A stretch of DNA of 64,000 bases. Origin: JAEMQF01 sp963791595. GTDB taxonomy: Bacteria > Pseudomonadota > Gammaproteobacteria > Burkholderiales > Burkholderiaceae_C. The notes below the pieces were generated by a model that searched no databases, had not been told where the DNA came from, and saw nothing but the letters and a program-made list of their open reading frames with translations. Shown here piece after piece: positions 1 through 9,747 of the stretch. A program made the position numbers and the translations under genes. Numbering within the stretch: the stretch's first letter is position 1; every line of letters starts with the position of its first letter. Location: NCBI GenBank assembly GCA_963791595.1, contig CAWBTF010000012.1, positions 248,001 to 312,000 of the forward strand, read 5' to 3'.

Positions 1-1
1 G

Positions 2-2338
2 CAAGTCGAGAATGGCATCGCGCCGTTGTTCGAGCCTGACGCGGGCCCTGAGATTGCGACGTCACATGCACATGTCCTGGCGCACCTCATCGGTCTGGAC
101 TTCAGGCCAGGCCAGGGCATTCAAGGCATCGGTGAGGACGTCCGGCAACTTCGTGATCGAGGTCTGCACGTGGCTTGCGAGGTGTTTCGCCGGACCGCGG
201 CGATCAACGGCGCTCCTGTCGTGCTGCTGCTGGACGATCTGCACTTCGCGGACGAGGAGTCCTTGGATTTCCTGCATCACCTGCACGCCTCGAGCCGCGA
301 CGTTCCGATGCTGGTGGCCAGTTTCACGCGGCCGACGCTGTTCGAGAGGCGCGGCGACCGTGCCGTCCCGCCCGGCACGCAGCGCATCGATTTGCGTCCC
401 TTGGACGACCAGCAACGCGGCGAACTCACCGACGCGCTCCTGCAAAGGCTCGATCGCGTGCCCCCTGCGCTGCGCGAGCTCGTTGCCGCAACCGCGCAGG
501 GCAATCCGTTCTACATGGAAGAACTGATCAAGATGCTGATCGACGTGGGAGCCATTCAGATCGGGGCGCAAGGCTGGAGTGCGAATCCCGATCGTTTGGC
601 AGCAGCCCATGTGCCGCAGACGCTGACGGGCGTCATCCAGGCCAGGCTCGATCAGCTGCAGCCGGCGGAGAAGCTTGCCTTGCAACAAGCGTCGGTGATT
701 GGCGCCGTGTTCTGGGATCAAGCGCTTGCCGCGATTGATGCCGAGGCACCACGGGCTCTGCCCAGGCTGGAGCAGCGTGAATTGGCATTTCCGCACCCCC
801 ACGCGGCGCCGGACGGACTGCGCGAATACGCCTTCAAGCATCAGATTCTGCATCGCGTCACCTACGACACCGTACTCAAGTCGGTGCGCCGCAGGATTCA
901 CGCCATCGCGGCTGCATGGTTCGCGGGATTCAAGGGGGCGCGCGCCAATCACTTTCTGGGTGCTGCAGCCGAGCACTATGAAGAGGCGGGAAACGCCAAC
1001 CGTGCATGCGAATTCTTCGCCCGCGCCGCCGAACACGCGCGCGTTCGATTCGCGCACGACACCGCCCTCGCCTACGCGGCACGAGGGCTGGCGCTGCTCG
1101 ATGCGGACGCACCTGGAGCCGCCGTGGCGGACGACCCGCGAAGTGCGCTGGCGCTGCGTTGGCGCCTGCTCGACGTGCGCGAGCGCAGCCACGACTTGTG
1201 TTCCAGGCGGGAAGAGCAGCGCCTTGCGCTCGACGCCATGCAGACGCTGGCTGACGCGCTCGCCGATGACGGCCGCCGCGCCGAAGTCGCTTCGCGGCGC
1301 GCCGTGCTGGCCATGCGCACCGGGGACTTCGCAGCTCAGGAGCAGCACGCGCGGCAGGCGATGTCGCTGGCTGGCCAGGTGGGCAATCGCGTCCTGCAAC
1401 TGCGCGCGCAGCGGCAGGTGGCGGCTGCATTGGCCTCGCGCGGCGACACCACGGCCGGCAAGGCATTGGCCCGGCAAGGCCTGGCAAGCGCGCTGTCCCA
1501 GGGGCTGCGCTCACCGCAGTGCGCGTTTCTCAACACCTTGTCGGTCATCGCGAGCATTGAGGACGACCAGTACGAGAGGCTCGAGCTGCTGCGCCAATTG
1601 GTGCCGCTGGACCGTGAGCTGGGCAACCTGCGCGACCTTGGGATCAACTTGGGCAATCTTGGCGCCGCGCTGCTGTCCGTGGGCTTGGCAGCGCAAGCAC
1701 AGGAACCACTGGACGAATCACTGAGGATTTCACGCAGCGTCGGCGACCGCCTCACCGAGACGTACACGCTGGCGATGCTGAGCGAAATGGCGGGCTTGCG
1801 AGGCGACACTTTGCTCGCGCTGGCCCTCGCGCGCAGCGCCGTGGCATTGTCCAGCCAATTGCAGAGCCAGGAAGACGAAGCCATCGCGCTGTGCACGCTG
1901 GGCGCCACGGCGCTCGCGGCAGACGACCCCCGAGCCAGCGCTGCCGCGTTCGAGCGCGCCTATCGAGCTGCGGCGGAGATCGACGACGGGTTGCAGTACG
2001 ACGCCTTGGCCGGGATGGCGCGCGCGGCGCTGGCGCAGGGCGATCTGGCTCTGGCGATGGTGCACATCCAGCCGCTGCTCGCATGTCTGGCTGAGCACGG
2101 GGGCCTGGTGGGCGCCGGCGGACCCCGACTGGCCGAACTGACTTGCTTCCAGGTGCTGACGCGGGCGGGCGACGCTCGCGCCGCGGCGATGCTGACGCAT
2201 GCCCACGGCGCGATGCAAGCGAAGGCCGCTCGCATCGGCGACGCGGCAACCCGCGACAGCTTCCTCACCCAGGTCCCGGAGCACCGAGAGATCGAGATCG
2301 CCTGGGCGCGCCAACAACAGCATCGGAGAACCCCATGA
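2..2338 (+). CDS. AAA-type ATPase / TPR regulatory protein, 3' part of a larger gene
   Basis: The frame is open to the left edge, so the true start lies outside the window and about 778 residues of the C-terminal part are visible. Near the beginning, VVLLLDDLHFADEESLDF is a Walker-B-like segment of the STAND/AAA ATPases that are commonly fused to guanylate cyclase or kinase domains. The Walker A should be upstream, outside the window. A winged-helix-like stretch (LQQASVIGAVFWDQAL) follows, and the last ~450 residues are Ala-rich helical repeats typical of TPR arrays. In this family the ATPase-TPR part is a signal-sensing module that controls an N-terminal catalytic or DNA-binding domain, which cannot be seen here. 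The stop overlaps the next gene's ATG (ATGA), so the two are probably co-translated. The family call is solid, the specific role unknown. Confidence 0.75.
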   Translation, partial: QVENGIAPLFEPDAGPEIATSHAHVLAHLIGLDFRPGQGIQGIGEDVRQLRDRGLHVACEVFRRTAAINGAPVVLLLDDLHFADEESLDFLHHLHASSRDVPMLVASFTRPTLFERRGDRAVPPGTQRIDLRPLDDQQRGELTDALLQRLDRVPPALRELVAATAQGNPFYMEELIKMLIDVGAIQIGAQGWSANPDRLAAAHVPQTLTGVIQARLDQLQPAEKLALQQASVIGAVFWDQALAAIDAEAPRALPRLEQRELAFPHPHAAPDGLREYAFKHQILHRVTYDTVLKSVRRRIHAIAAAWFAGFKGARANHFLGAAAEHYEEAGNANRACEFFARAAEHARVRFAHDTALAYAARGLALLDADAPGAAVADDPRSALALRWRLLDVRERSHDLCSRREEQRLALDAMQTLADALADDGRRAEVASRRAVLAMRTGDFAAQEQHARQAMSLAGQVGNRVLQLRAQRQVAAALASRGDTTAGKALARQGLASALSQGLRSPQCAFLNTLSVIASIEDDQYERLELLRQLVPLDRELGNLRDLGINLGNLGAALLSVGLAAQAQEPLDESLRISRSVGDRLTETYTLAMLSEMAGLRGDTLLALALARSAVALSSQLQSQEDEAIALCTLGATALAADDPRASAAAFERAYRAAAEIDDGLQYDALAGMARAALAQGDLALAMVHIQPLLACLAEHGGLVGAGGPRLAELTCFQVLTRAGDARAAAMLTHAHGAMQAKAARIGDAATRDSFLTQVPEHREIEIAWARQQQHRRTP

Positions 2339-3015
2339 CAGCACATTTGCCTGCCCAAGAGGTGCAGATCGGCGTCAAGGACTCGCAAGCCGTCTCCGGC
2401 CTGCTGCTCACGCCGCCCTTGGCGCGCGCGTGCTTTGTGTTCGCCCATGGCGCCGGCGCCGGAATGAACCACGCGTTCATGCAGGCGGCGGCCAATGGCC
2501 TTGCGCAGCGCGGCATCGCGACGCTGCGCTACCAGTTCCCCTACATGGAGCGCGCAAGCAAGCGCCCCGATGCGCCGGCGCTGGCTCACGCCACGGTGCG
2601 CGCCGCCGTGGCGAAGGCAGTGCGGCTGCTGCCGCAAATGCCGCTGGTGGCCGGTGGCAAGTCGTTCGGCGGGCGCATGACGTCGCAAGCGCAAGCGATC
2701 GAGCCGCTGCCGGGGGTGCGGGGGATTGCGTTTCTGGGCTTTCCGCTGCACCCCGCCGGCAAGCCCGACAGCGAGCGCGGCGTGCACTTGGCCGACGTGC
2801 GCGTGCCGATGCTGTTCCTGCAAGGCACGCGCGACGAACTCGCGGACCTTGGCTTGGTGGAGTCGCTGACGCGGCAACTGGGAGCGCGCGCCACGCTGCA
2901 CCTGTTCGAAGACGCCGATCATTCGTTCCACGTGCCCGCGCGCAGCGGCCGCAAAGACGCCGACGTGCTGGCCGAACTGCTGGACGCGTTGGTGCAGTGG
3001 ATCGATTCGATCTGA
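2335..3015 (+). CDS. alpha/beta hydrolase of the dienelactone hydrolase / KANL3-Tex30 type
   Basis: A 226-residue soluble protein. The start chosen is the ATG that overlaps the upstream stop as ATGA. It has the alpha/beta-hydrolase pattern: an early strand with FVFAHGAGAGMNH (oxyanion region), the nucleophile elbow GGKSFGGRM with Ser as nucleophile, an Asp-containing segment after the LFLQGTRDEL strand, and the catalytic-His candidate in DADHSFHVP near the C-terminus. The length fits the small Tex30/KANL3-like hydrolases widely found in proteobacteria, whose substrates are mostly unknown. Translational coupling to the ATPase/TPR gene suggests a shared transcript. It lies 13 bases before ligD, so it may share transcription with the NHEJ genes, but no functional link is evident. 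Confidence 0.8.
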   Translation: MTAHLPAQEVQIGVKDSQAVSGLLLTPPLARACFVFAHGAGAGMNHAFMQAAANGLAQRGIATLRYQFPYMERASKRPDAPALAHATVRAAVAKAVRLLPQMPLVAGGKSFGGRMTSQAQAIEPLPGVRGIAFLGFPLHPAGKPDSERGVHLADVRVPMLFLQGTRDELADLGLVESLTRQLGARATLHLFEDADHSFHVPARSGRKDADVLAELLDALVQWIDSI

Positions 3016-3028
3016 CCGTGCGCTGAAG

Positions 3029-5879
3029 ATGGCCGCCAAGGCGAAGCGCCGCGCAGCCCCGGAGCAAGCGTCGCCGGGCCGACCCAAGACGGTTGCTCGT
3101 CATGGGCCGCGAACGGGCTCCAGCGCTGCCCTCGGGGGGCGGGCGCGAAGCGACCGGGGGCAAGCAGACTCGCCGCCTTTGACGCGCTACGCCGCCAAAC
3201 GAGACTTCGAACAAACGCCCGAGCCGCGCGCGGCGCCGGCACCACCGGCGCCGACACTGTCGTTCGTGGTCCAGAAGCACTGGGCGAGCCGCCTGCACTA
3301 CGACTTTCGGCTGGAGCTGAACGGCGTGCTGCTCAGCTGGGCCGTGCCCAAAGGACCGTGCTTTGATCCCACCGAAAAGCGCGTCGCGATCCATGTCGAG
3401 GATCACCCGGTCGCTTACGGCGGATTCGAGGGCACGATCCCGCCCAAACAGTACGGCGCAGGCACGGTGATCGTGTGGGACCGCGGCACGTGGGAGCCGG
3501 TGGGGGATGGCAAAGCGGGCCCGGAGCAGGCCGGCCTGGGGAAAGCCCCCCTGGCGCAGGCCGGCGTGGCCGCGGCCGGCTTGGCGCAGGGCAAGTTGGT
3601 CTTCAAGTTGCATGGCGAAAAGCTCGCCGGGCTGTGGGAGCTGGTGAAGATCGCGAAACCGGGCGACAAGCAAGAGCCGTGGATCCTGTTCAAGAAGCGC
3701 GACGCGTGGGCCCGGCCGCTGGCCGAGTACGACGTGATCCGCGCGCTGCCCGACAGCGTGATCGCCAAGCCGCTCGGCCGAATCGAAGATCGCGAGCCGC
3801 GCGAAACGCCTTCGACAGCGCCCTCGCCCACACCGCACGCATGGCCTCCCAGCGTGTCGGGCACGGCGTCGTCGCCCAGTGAGCCGGCGCGCGCGCTGCG
3901 CGCCGCCGATCTGCCGCGCGCAGTGGCCGCCGAACTCCCGGCAACACTGGCCCCGCAACTCGCCACCGCCGCTTCGAGCGTGCCGGCGCACGGCACCTGG
4001 AGCTGCGAAGTCAAATTCGACGGCTACCGCTTGCTCGCGCGCGTCGAATCCGGCCGCACGCGCCTGTTCACGCGCGCCGGCAACGATTGGACCGACAAGC
4101 TCCCGTCCCTGGCCGGGGTGGTGGGTTCGCTCGGCGTGACATCGGCATGGCTCGACGGCGAAATCGTCGTCTTGGACGCCAACGGCATGCCCGACTTCAA
4201 CGCCCTGCAAAACGCGTTCGACTCGAGCGGCACGGCGGTCATCACCTACTTCGTGTTCGACTTGCCCTTCGCCGACGGCTTCGATCTGCGCAACACCCCG
4301 CTGCACGCGCGGCGCGCGCTGCTGCGCCAACTGATCGACGCGAACGCGCCCGAGTCGGTGCGCTTCAGCGCCGACTTCGCCGCCGACCCGGCAAGCGTGC
4401 TCGAATCGGCACGCGCGCTCGGCCTGGAGGGCATCGTCGCGAAGCGCACGGACGCGCCCTATGCATCGGAGCGCAGCCCCACCTGGCTCAAGCTCAAGTG
4501 CCACTCGCGCCAGGAGTTCGTGATCGGCGGCTTCATCGAGCGCGACGGGGCGAGCCGCGAAGTCGGCAGCCTGATGCTCGGCGTGTTCGATGCGGCGGGT
4601 GCGCTGCAGTACGCCGGCAACGTCGGCACCGGCTGGAGTGCCGCTGCCGCATCGAGCCTGCGAGAGCGCCTCGTACCTCTGGAGACTCCCACCAGCCCGT
4701 TTGCGCAGGCGATTGCAGCGAGTCGCTGGTCGCGCCGCGCGGCTGGCGACGCCGCATTGGGTGAAGCCCGAGCTGGTGGCGGAAGTGCGGTTTCGCGACT
4801 GGACGCCCGACGGCCGCATCCGCCACGCGTCGTATCAAGGCCTGCGCGCCGACAAGCCGGCGCGCGAGGTGGTGCGCGAGCAAGCTTCGGCGCAGCCGGT
4901 GCCGGCCGAGCCCCGATCGAGCTCCGGGATACGTGGCACTGGCACCGCCAGCGAAGCCCACCGCGTCGGCCGCGTCAAAGTCTCGAACCCGGAACGCGTG
5001 ATCGACAGCGTCAGCGGCTTGACCAAGCTCGACCTGGTGCGCTACTACGAAAGCGTCGCGCCGTGGATGCTGCCGCACCTGAAAGGCCGCCCAGTCACGC
5101 TGGTGCGCGGCCCCAGCGGCGTGGCCGGCGAGCTGTTCTTCCAGAAGTACGCCGAGACCTCGGCGATCCCGGGTCTGCGCGAACTCGACCCAAAACTCTG
5201 GCCCGGCCATCCGCCGCTGCTCGAAGTACCCGACGCCGCCGCGCTGATCAGCGCCGCGCAGCTCAATGTCATCGAATTCCACACCTGGAACTCGCTGGCC
5301 AGGAACATCGACAAACCCGACCGCATCGTGTTCGACCTCGACCCCGGCGAGGGCATCGCTTGGAGCCGCGTCCAGGAGGCGGCGACGCTGACCCGCGCAC
5401 TGCTCGGCGAGTTGGGCCTGCAAAGCTGGCTCAAGACGAGCGGCGGCAAGGGCCTGCACGTCGTCGTGCCGATCACGCCACGCCTTGATTACGACGCAGT
5501 GAAAGGGTTTTCGCAAGCGGCCGTGCAGCACCTGGCGAAGACCATTCCTTCGCGCTTTGTCGCGAAGAGCGGTGCGGTCAATCGGGTCGGCCGCATTTAC
5601 GTCGACTACCTGCGCAATGGCCATGGCGCGACGACGGCCGCAGCGTTTTCGGTGCGCGCGCGCCCAGGCCTGGGCGTGTCGATGCCTATCGCGTGGGAGC
5701 AGCTGGACGCGCTGAAAAGCGGCGCCCAATGGACGGCGGCGACTGCGCGCGAGTACCTGTCATTTCAGAAAGACGACCCTTGGGCCGGCTACTGGACGGC
5801 GCGCCAGACCTTGACCGAGGGCCTGAAGCGACTCGGCCTCAAAGCAACAATTTCGCCGGTTCAGCCCCACCAGGCTTGA
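3029..5879 (+). CDS. ligD: ATP-dependent DNA ligase D (NHEJ), frameshifted as read
   Basis: Multifunctional end-joining enzyme in the order 3'-phosphoesterase, ligase, primase-polymerase. The phosphoesterase domain (about residues 75-230) carries HYDFRLELNG. The ligase domain contains motif I EVKFDGYR, with the adenylated Lys, and a later LEGIVAKR segment. The polymerase domain begins at HWVKPELVAEV and contains the metal-binding DLDPGEGI. The first two domains are in one frame and the polymerase in another. The switch lies at about 4700-4722, where the text passes from PFAQAIAASR to VAGRAARLATPHWVKPE. One extra base explains it, and correction gives about 949 residues, normal for LigD. The phosphoesterase domain has an Ala/Gly/Gln-rich insert at about 3505-3600. 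ku follows 59 bases downstream. A real loss of the polymerase domain is possible, but sequence error is more likely because similar breaks recur in the window. Confidence 0.88.
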
Positions 5880-5938
5880 TGCGCATGCGAATTTGGCAGT
5901 AACCTTCGCCCCCTCGACCAATCTGTCAGGCCCGCACC

Positions 5939-6937
5939 ATGGCTGCACGCTCCATCGCTTCGCTCTCGCTCAGCTTCGGCCTGGTGTCGATTCCCGTGAA
6001 GGTGTACTCCGCCACCGAAAGTTCGAGCAGCGTCAGCTTCAACATGCTTCACAACTGCGGCTCGCGCGTGAAGCAGCAGTACCTGTGCATCAAGGAGAAC
6101 GTGCCCGTCGAACGCGCCGACATGGTGAAGGGCTACGAGTTCGAGAAAGACCGCTACGTGATCTTCACGCCGACCGAGCTGAAGGCGCTGGAAGAAGCGC
6201 CGAGCTCCACGGTGGACATCGTGTCGTTCATTCCGCTCGCGTCGGTCGACCCGATCTATTTCGACAAGGCCTACTACCTCGCGCCCGACAAACGTGGCGC
6301 CAAACCTTACGGCCTGCTGCTCGCGGCGATGCTCGAGAGCGGCCGTTGCGCGCTCGCGCGCTGGGCCTGGAAGGGCAAGCAGTATGTCGTGCAGGTGCGC
6401 CCGGGCGACGCCGGGCTGATTTTGCAGCAACTGCTCTACGCCGAAGAAGTGCGATCCATGAAAGACCTGGAGATCGAGAAAGCCGAAATTCAGAAGCCCG
6501 AGCTGCAACTGGCGCTGCAATTGATCGACCAGATTTCGGCCGAAAGCTACGACCCGCGCGAGTACCAGGACGAAGAGAAGAAGCGCATCCTGGCCGCGAT
6601 CGACGACCGCATTGCCGGCAAGCAGGTGGTCGCCACCGACGGCCAGGAGCCCGCCGCCGGCGCGCAGGTGATCGATCTGGTCGAGGCGCTGCGCGCGAGC
6701 CTCGCACCGCGCAAGGGTGCGGCCAAGGCGGGCGCTGCGCCGGCGCTTGCTGCCGCGCAGACGGCGGCACCAGCTTCAGCCGCCACGCTCGCGGTCGCCG
6801 CCGACGCGCAAGCGCAGGTGGCATCCGGCGCACCCTCGTCAAAAGAGCGCAAGGCCGCCAAACGCGCGCCCGCGTCCGCCCCGGCGCAGGCCGGCGAAGA
6901 GGCGGCTCCGGCGCGCGCGCGCGCCGCGAAGAAGTAA
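5939..6937 (+). CDS. ku: Ku protein, non-homologous end-joining
   Basis: A 332-residue bacterial Ku homologue. It forms a ring-shaped homodimer that threads onto double-strand break ends and recruits LigD. Residues 1-260 match the Ku core: SLSFGLVSIPVKVYSA at the N-terminus, the KGYEFEKDRYV segment, IYFDKAYYLAPDK, and the helical LQLALQLIDQISAE region. The final ~90 residues are Ala/Lys/Arg-rich and low in complexity, like the basic tails that extend DNA binding in many bacterial Kus. It lies directly downstream of ligD on the same strand, the standard two-gene NHEJ arrangement. The ATG at 5939 begins with the family-typical start MAARSIASLSLSFG. Confidence 0.95.
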   Translation: MAARSIASLSLSFGLVSIPVKVYSATESSSSVSFNMLHNCGSRVKQQYLCIKENVPVERADMVKGYEFEKDRYVIFTPTELKALEEAPSSTVDIVSFIPLASVDPIYFDKAYYLAPDKRGAKPYGLLLAAMLESGRCALARWAWKGKQYVVQVRPGDAGLILQQLLYAEEVRSMKDLEIEKAEIQKPELQLALQLIDQISAESYDPREYQDEEKKRILAAIDDRIAGKQVVATDGQEPAAGAQVIDLVEALRASLAPRKGAAKAGAAPALAAAQTAAPASAATLAVAADAQAQVASGAPSSKERKAAKRAPASAPAQAGEEAAPARARAAKK

Positions 6938-6983
6938 GTCCACCCGCCGCCCTTGCGCCGCCCTTCGGCCACGTTTTCACCGC

Positions 6984-7799
6984 TTGTCCACCGACACGAC
7001 CTACACGCTCAGCAGCATCGCGTCGATGCTCGGCCTGTCAAGGGCCGTGATCACCAGCCTCATCGACGCCGGATTCGTGACGCCCTCGCGCGGCAAGCGC
7101 CGCGAGTACCGTTTCAGTTTTCAGGACGTGGTGCTGCTTCGCACGGCGCATGGTTTGCAGGCCGCACAGATCCCGGCGCGGCGCATCGTTCGGTCACTGA
7201 AAAAGCTCAAGGCCACGCTGCCCGATGAGTTGCCGTTGACGGGGCTTCGCATCAGCGCTGTCGGCGGTGACGTCGCGGTGCGCGAGGGCGAGCACCAATG
7301 GGCTGCCGAGTCAGGGCAGATGCTTTTCGACTTTGAAGTCAAGCCGGGCGCCCGCAGTGTCGCGTTCATGGGCGCGGCGCCCAGCAGCAGCAACGATGCG
7401 AAAGCCTGCTTCGAGCGCGGCGTGGCGCTCGAAGCGAAGCACCCAGCGCAGGCCGAACAAGCGTACCGCGAAGCCATCGCGCTGGCGCCCACCTACCCGG
7501 ACCCGTATCTCAACCTGGGCGTGCTGCTCGGCGATTCCGGGCGCGCTTCGGAAGCCGCCGATCTCTACGCGCAAGGCATCGCGCACTGCCCGAATGAAGC
7601 GCTGCTGCACTTCAACCTCGGCGTCGCGCTCGAAGACCTGAAGCGAACGGCACAGGCGCTGGCCAGCTACCAGGCGTGCCTGCGCATCGACCCGGGCATG
7701 GCCGACGCCCACTTCAACGCGGCGCGCCTGCACGAGACGCTGGGCCACGAACGCCAGGCGATCCGTCATTACAGCGAATACCGGCGCCTGCAGAGATAG
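6984..7799 (+). CDS. MerR-like HTH and TPR protein downstream of ku
   Basis: A 271-residue protein if started at TTG 6984. Residues ~5-75 form a MerR-type winged helix: YTLSSIASMLGLSRAVITS, then a wing with a Gly-Lys-Arg-Arg-Glu-Tyr pattern. The C-terminal half has TPR repeats (AEQAYREAIALAPTYPDPYL; EALLHFNLGVALEDLKRTAQ). The first in-frame ATG (7026) would cut into the HTH, which is why the TTG start is preferred, although no clear ribosome site is visible. It follows ku by 46 bases on the same strand, so it may belong to the ligD-ku transcript. A DNA-binding regulator with protein-interaction repeats beside ku is suggestive of NHEJ control, but that role is inference. Confidence 0.7.
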   Translation: MSTDTTYTLSSIASMLGLSRAVITSLIDAGFVTPSRGKRREYRFSFQDVVLLRTAHGLQAAQIPARRIVRSLKKLKATLPDELPLTGLRISAVGGDVAVREGEHQWAAESGQMLFDFEVKPGARSVAFMGAAPSSSNDAKACFERGVALEAKHPAQAEQAYREAIALAPTYPDPYLNLGVLLGDSGRASEAADLYAQGIAHCPNEALLHFNLGVALEDLKRTAQALASYQACLRIDPGMADAHFNAARLHETLGHERQAIRHYSEYRRLQR

Positions 7800-7840
7800 C
7801 CGAAACGGATCAAGCGTCGCACGCGGGCAGAATGGGCACC

Positions 7841-8728
7841 ATGTCTGCATCGTGGCTGATCGTCTTCGCATCGCTGCTGTTCGCGACCATGGGCGTGTGC
7901 GTGAAGCTTGCGGCGGCCCAGTATGGAAGCGGCGAAATCGTGATGTACCGCGGACTGGTCGGCGCGCTGATGATCGCCGCCATGAGCCGCTGGCAGGGGA
8001 TCTCGCTGCGCACGGCCGTGCCTGCGAAGCATGCCTTGCGCAGCCTGACCGGCGTGACCGCCTTGTGCCTGTGGTTCTACGCGATCGGCGAATTGCCGCT
8101 GGCCACCGCGATGACGCTGAACTACACCTCCTCGCTGTGGATCGCCTTGTTCTTGATCGGCGGCGCCGCCGTGTTCAAAGCCCAGCCGGTGGATCCCCGT
8201 CTCGTGCTCGCCGCGCTGCTCGGCTTCGTCGGCGTGGTCCTGGTGCTGCGCCCGACGATCGAGCAGAATCAGCTGTGGTATGGACTCGTCGGGCTGTTGT
8301 CGGGCCTGGTGTCGGCCACCGGCTACCTGCAAGTCACCGCGCTCGGCCGGGCCGGCGAATCGGAGAGTTGCATCGTCTTCTACTTCTCGATCGGCGGCGT
8401 TCTCGGCGGCGCGGCCTTGAGCACGCTGACCGGCTGGCACGCTCACAGCTGGAGCGGCATCGGGCTGCTGTTGGCGGTGGGTGTTCTGGCGACACTGGCG
8501 CAGCTGATGCTGACCCGCGCCTACGCCCGCGGCCGCACGCTCGTCAACGCGAGCCTGCAGTACCTGGGGATCGGCTTTTCCTTCCTCTTCGACGTATTTC
8601 TGCTTGGCGACCGGGTCACCTGGATCGCCGTGCTGGGCATTGCGCTGATCGTCGCGGCAGGGGTCCGCGCGACGATGTTGCGCTCGCCTCCAGGGCGTGC
8701 GTCAAGCCAAGCTCCGGCCAGACCCTGA
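7841..8728 (+). CDS. EamA/DMT-family membrane transporter
   Basis: A 295-residue integral membrane protein with about ten hydrophobic segments, arranged as two EamA repeats of roughly 140 residues. The first repeat starts at SWLIVFASLLFATMGVCVKL and the second at YGLVGLLSGLVSATGYLQV. EamA proteins are inner-membrane exporters of metabolites, amino acids or nucleotide-type compounds, and the substrate cannot be read from sequence. The start could be ATG 7832 or ATG 7841, which differ by three residues. The gene stands between the ku-linked regulator and dapD and shows no obvious functional partner. Confidence 0.85.
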   Translation: MSASWLIVFASLLFATMGVCVKLAAAQYGSGEIVMYRGLVGALMIAAMSRWQGISLRTAVPAKHALRSLTGVTALCLWFYAIGELPLATAMTLNYTSSLWIALFLIGGAAVFKAQPVDPRLVLAALLGFVGVVLVLRPTIEQNQLWYGLVGLLSGLVSATGYLQVTALGRAGESESCIVFYFSIGGVLGGAALSTLTGWHAHSWSGIGLLLAVGVLATLAQLMLTRAYARGRTLVNASLQYLGIGFSFLFDVFLLGDRVTWIAVLGIALIVAAGVRATMLRSPPGRASSQAPARP

Positions 8729-8836
8729 GCAGGGTTCAACCCTTCTCATTGGGAATATTACCCATCGCACGTCATGCCGTTGGGGCATCATGGTCCGTGG
8801 ACAAAGCCACCCCTGACATCACTGGAGTACGCCAGC

Positions 8837-9718
8837 ATGCCCACCACACTGTCGGATCGCAGCGCCTCGCCCGATGTCGGCGGCGTCGGAATCGACGCCC
8901 CGACACTGCAGAATCTGAGAACCATCATTGAACGCGCCTGGGCTGCCGGGCCAGCCGCGATACAACCGACGCTGGTGCACGAGGCCGTTGAGTTCGTCGT
9001 CGACGCGCTCGACGCCGGTCGCCTGCGCGTCGCCGAGCGCCGGGGCGTGGGCGAATGGACGGTGAACCAGTGGGTCAAGCAGGCCGTGCTGCTGTCGTTC
9101 CGATTGAACGAGAGCAAGATGATGCACGCCGGCGGCCTGTCGTATTTCGACAAGATCGATTCCAAATTCTCCGGTTTCGACGAAGCCGACATGCGCGCCA
9201 GCGGCGTGCGCACCGTGCCGCCGGCGATGGTTCGCCGCGGTGCCTATCTCGCCCGCAACGTCGTCGTGATGCCCAGCTTCGTCAACATCGGCGCCTACGT
9301 CGACGAAGGCGCGATGGTCGACAGCTGGGTCAGTGTGGGTTCATGCGCCCAGATCGGCAAGAACGTGCACCTGAGCATGGGCGTGCAGGTGGGCGGCGTG
9401 CTCGAGCCGATGCAGGCCCACCCGACGATCGTCGAGGACAATTGTTTCATCGGCGTGCATTCCTCGGTGGTCGAAGGGGTGATCGTCGAAGAGAACTCGG
9501 TCGTCTCAATGGGTGTGCACTTCGGCCGCAGCACGAAGATCTTCGACCGCGAGACGCGCCAGATCAGCTACGGCCGCATCCCGGCCGGGTCGGTGGCGAT
9601 CGCCGGCACTCTGCCCTCGCCCGACGGCAGCTACAGCACCGCGTGCGTCGTGATCGTGAAGAAAGTCGACGCGCAAACCCGCGCCAAGACCAGCATCAAC
9701 GAGTTGCTGCGCGCTTGA
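8837..9718 (+). CDS. dapD: 2,3,4,5-tetrahydropyridine-2,6-dicarboxylate N-succinyltransferase
   Basis: A 293-residue enzyme of lysine and diaminopimelate synthesis. It transfers succinyl from succinyl-CoA to tetrahydrodipicolinate in the cytoplasm. The N-terminal helical domain includes the substrate-binding stretch around LSFRLNESKMMHAGG. The centre is a left-handed beta-helix of hexapeptide repeats (VVVMPSFVNIGAYVDEGAMV, IGKNVHLSMGVQVGGVLEP, IVEENSVVSMGVHFG). The length is slightly above the ~274 residues of the E. coli protein because of a longer N-terminus. The start is the ATG at 8837. It is monocistronic by appearance and convergent with the hybrid kinase downstream. Confidence 0.95.
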   Translation: MPTTLSDRSASPDVGGVGIDAPTLQNLRTIIERAWAAGPAAIQPTLVHEAVEFVVDALDAGRLRVAERRGVGEWTVNQWVKQAVLLSFRLNESKMMHAGGLSYFDKIDSKFSGFDEADMRASGVRTVPPAMVRRGAYLARNVVVMPSFVNIGAYVDEGAMVDSWVSVGSCAQIGKNVHLSMGVQVGGVLEPMQAHPTIVEDNCFIGVHSSVVEGVIVEENSVVSMGVHFGRSTKIFDRETRQISYGRIPAGSVAIAGTLPSPDGSYSTACVVIVKKVDAQTRAKTSINELLRA

Positions 9719-9747
9719 GTCGCTGCGCCCCGAACCGAGCGCCCGTC

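Noticed and set aside
62..1477. A long minus-strand frame opposite the first gene
   Set aside because: The plus strand encodes a recognisable ATPase/TPR protein. The antisense product has no recognisable domain.
7267..7641. Alternative frames within the HTH-TPR gene
   Set aside because: Only one frame carries the MerR-like helix-turn-helix and TPR patterns.
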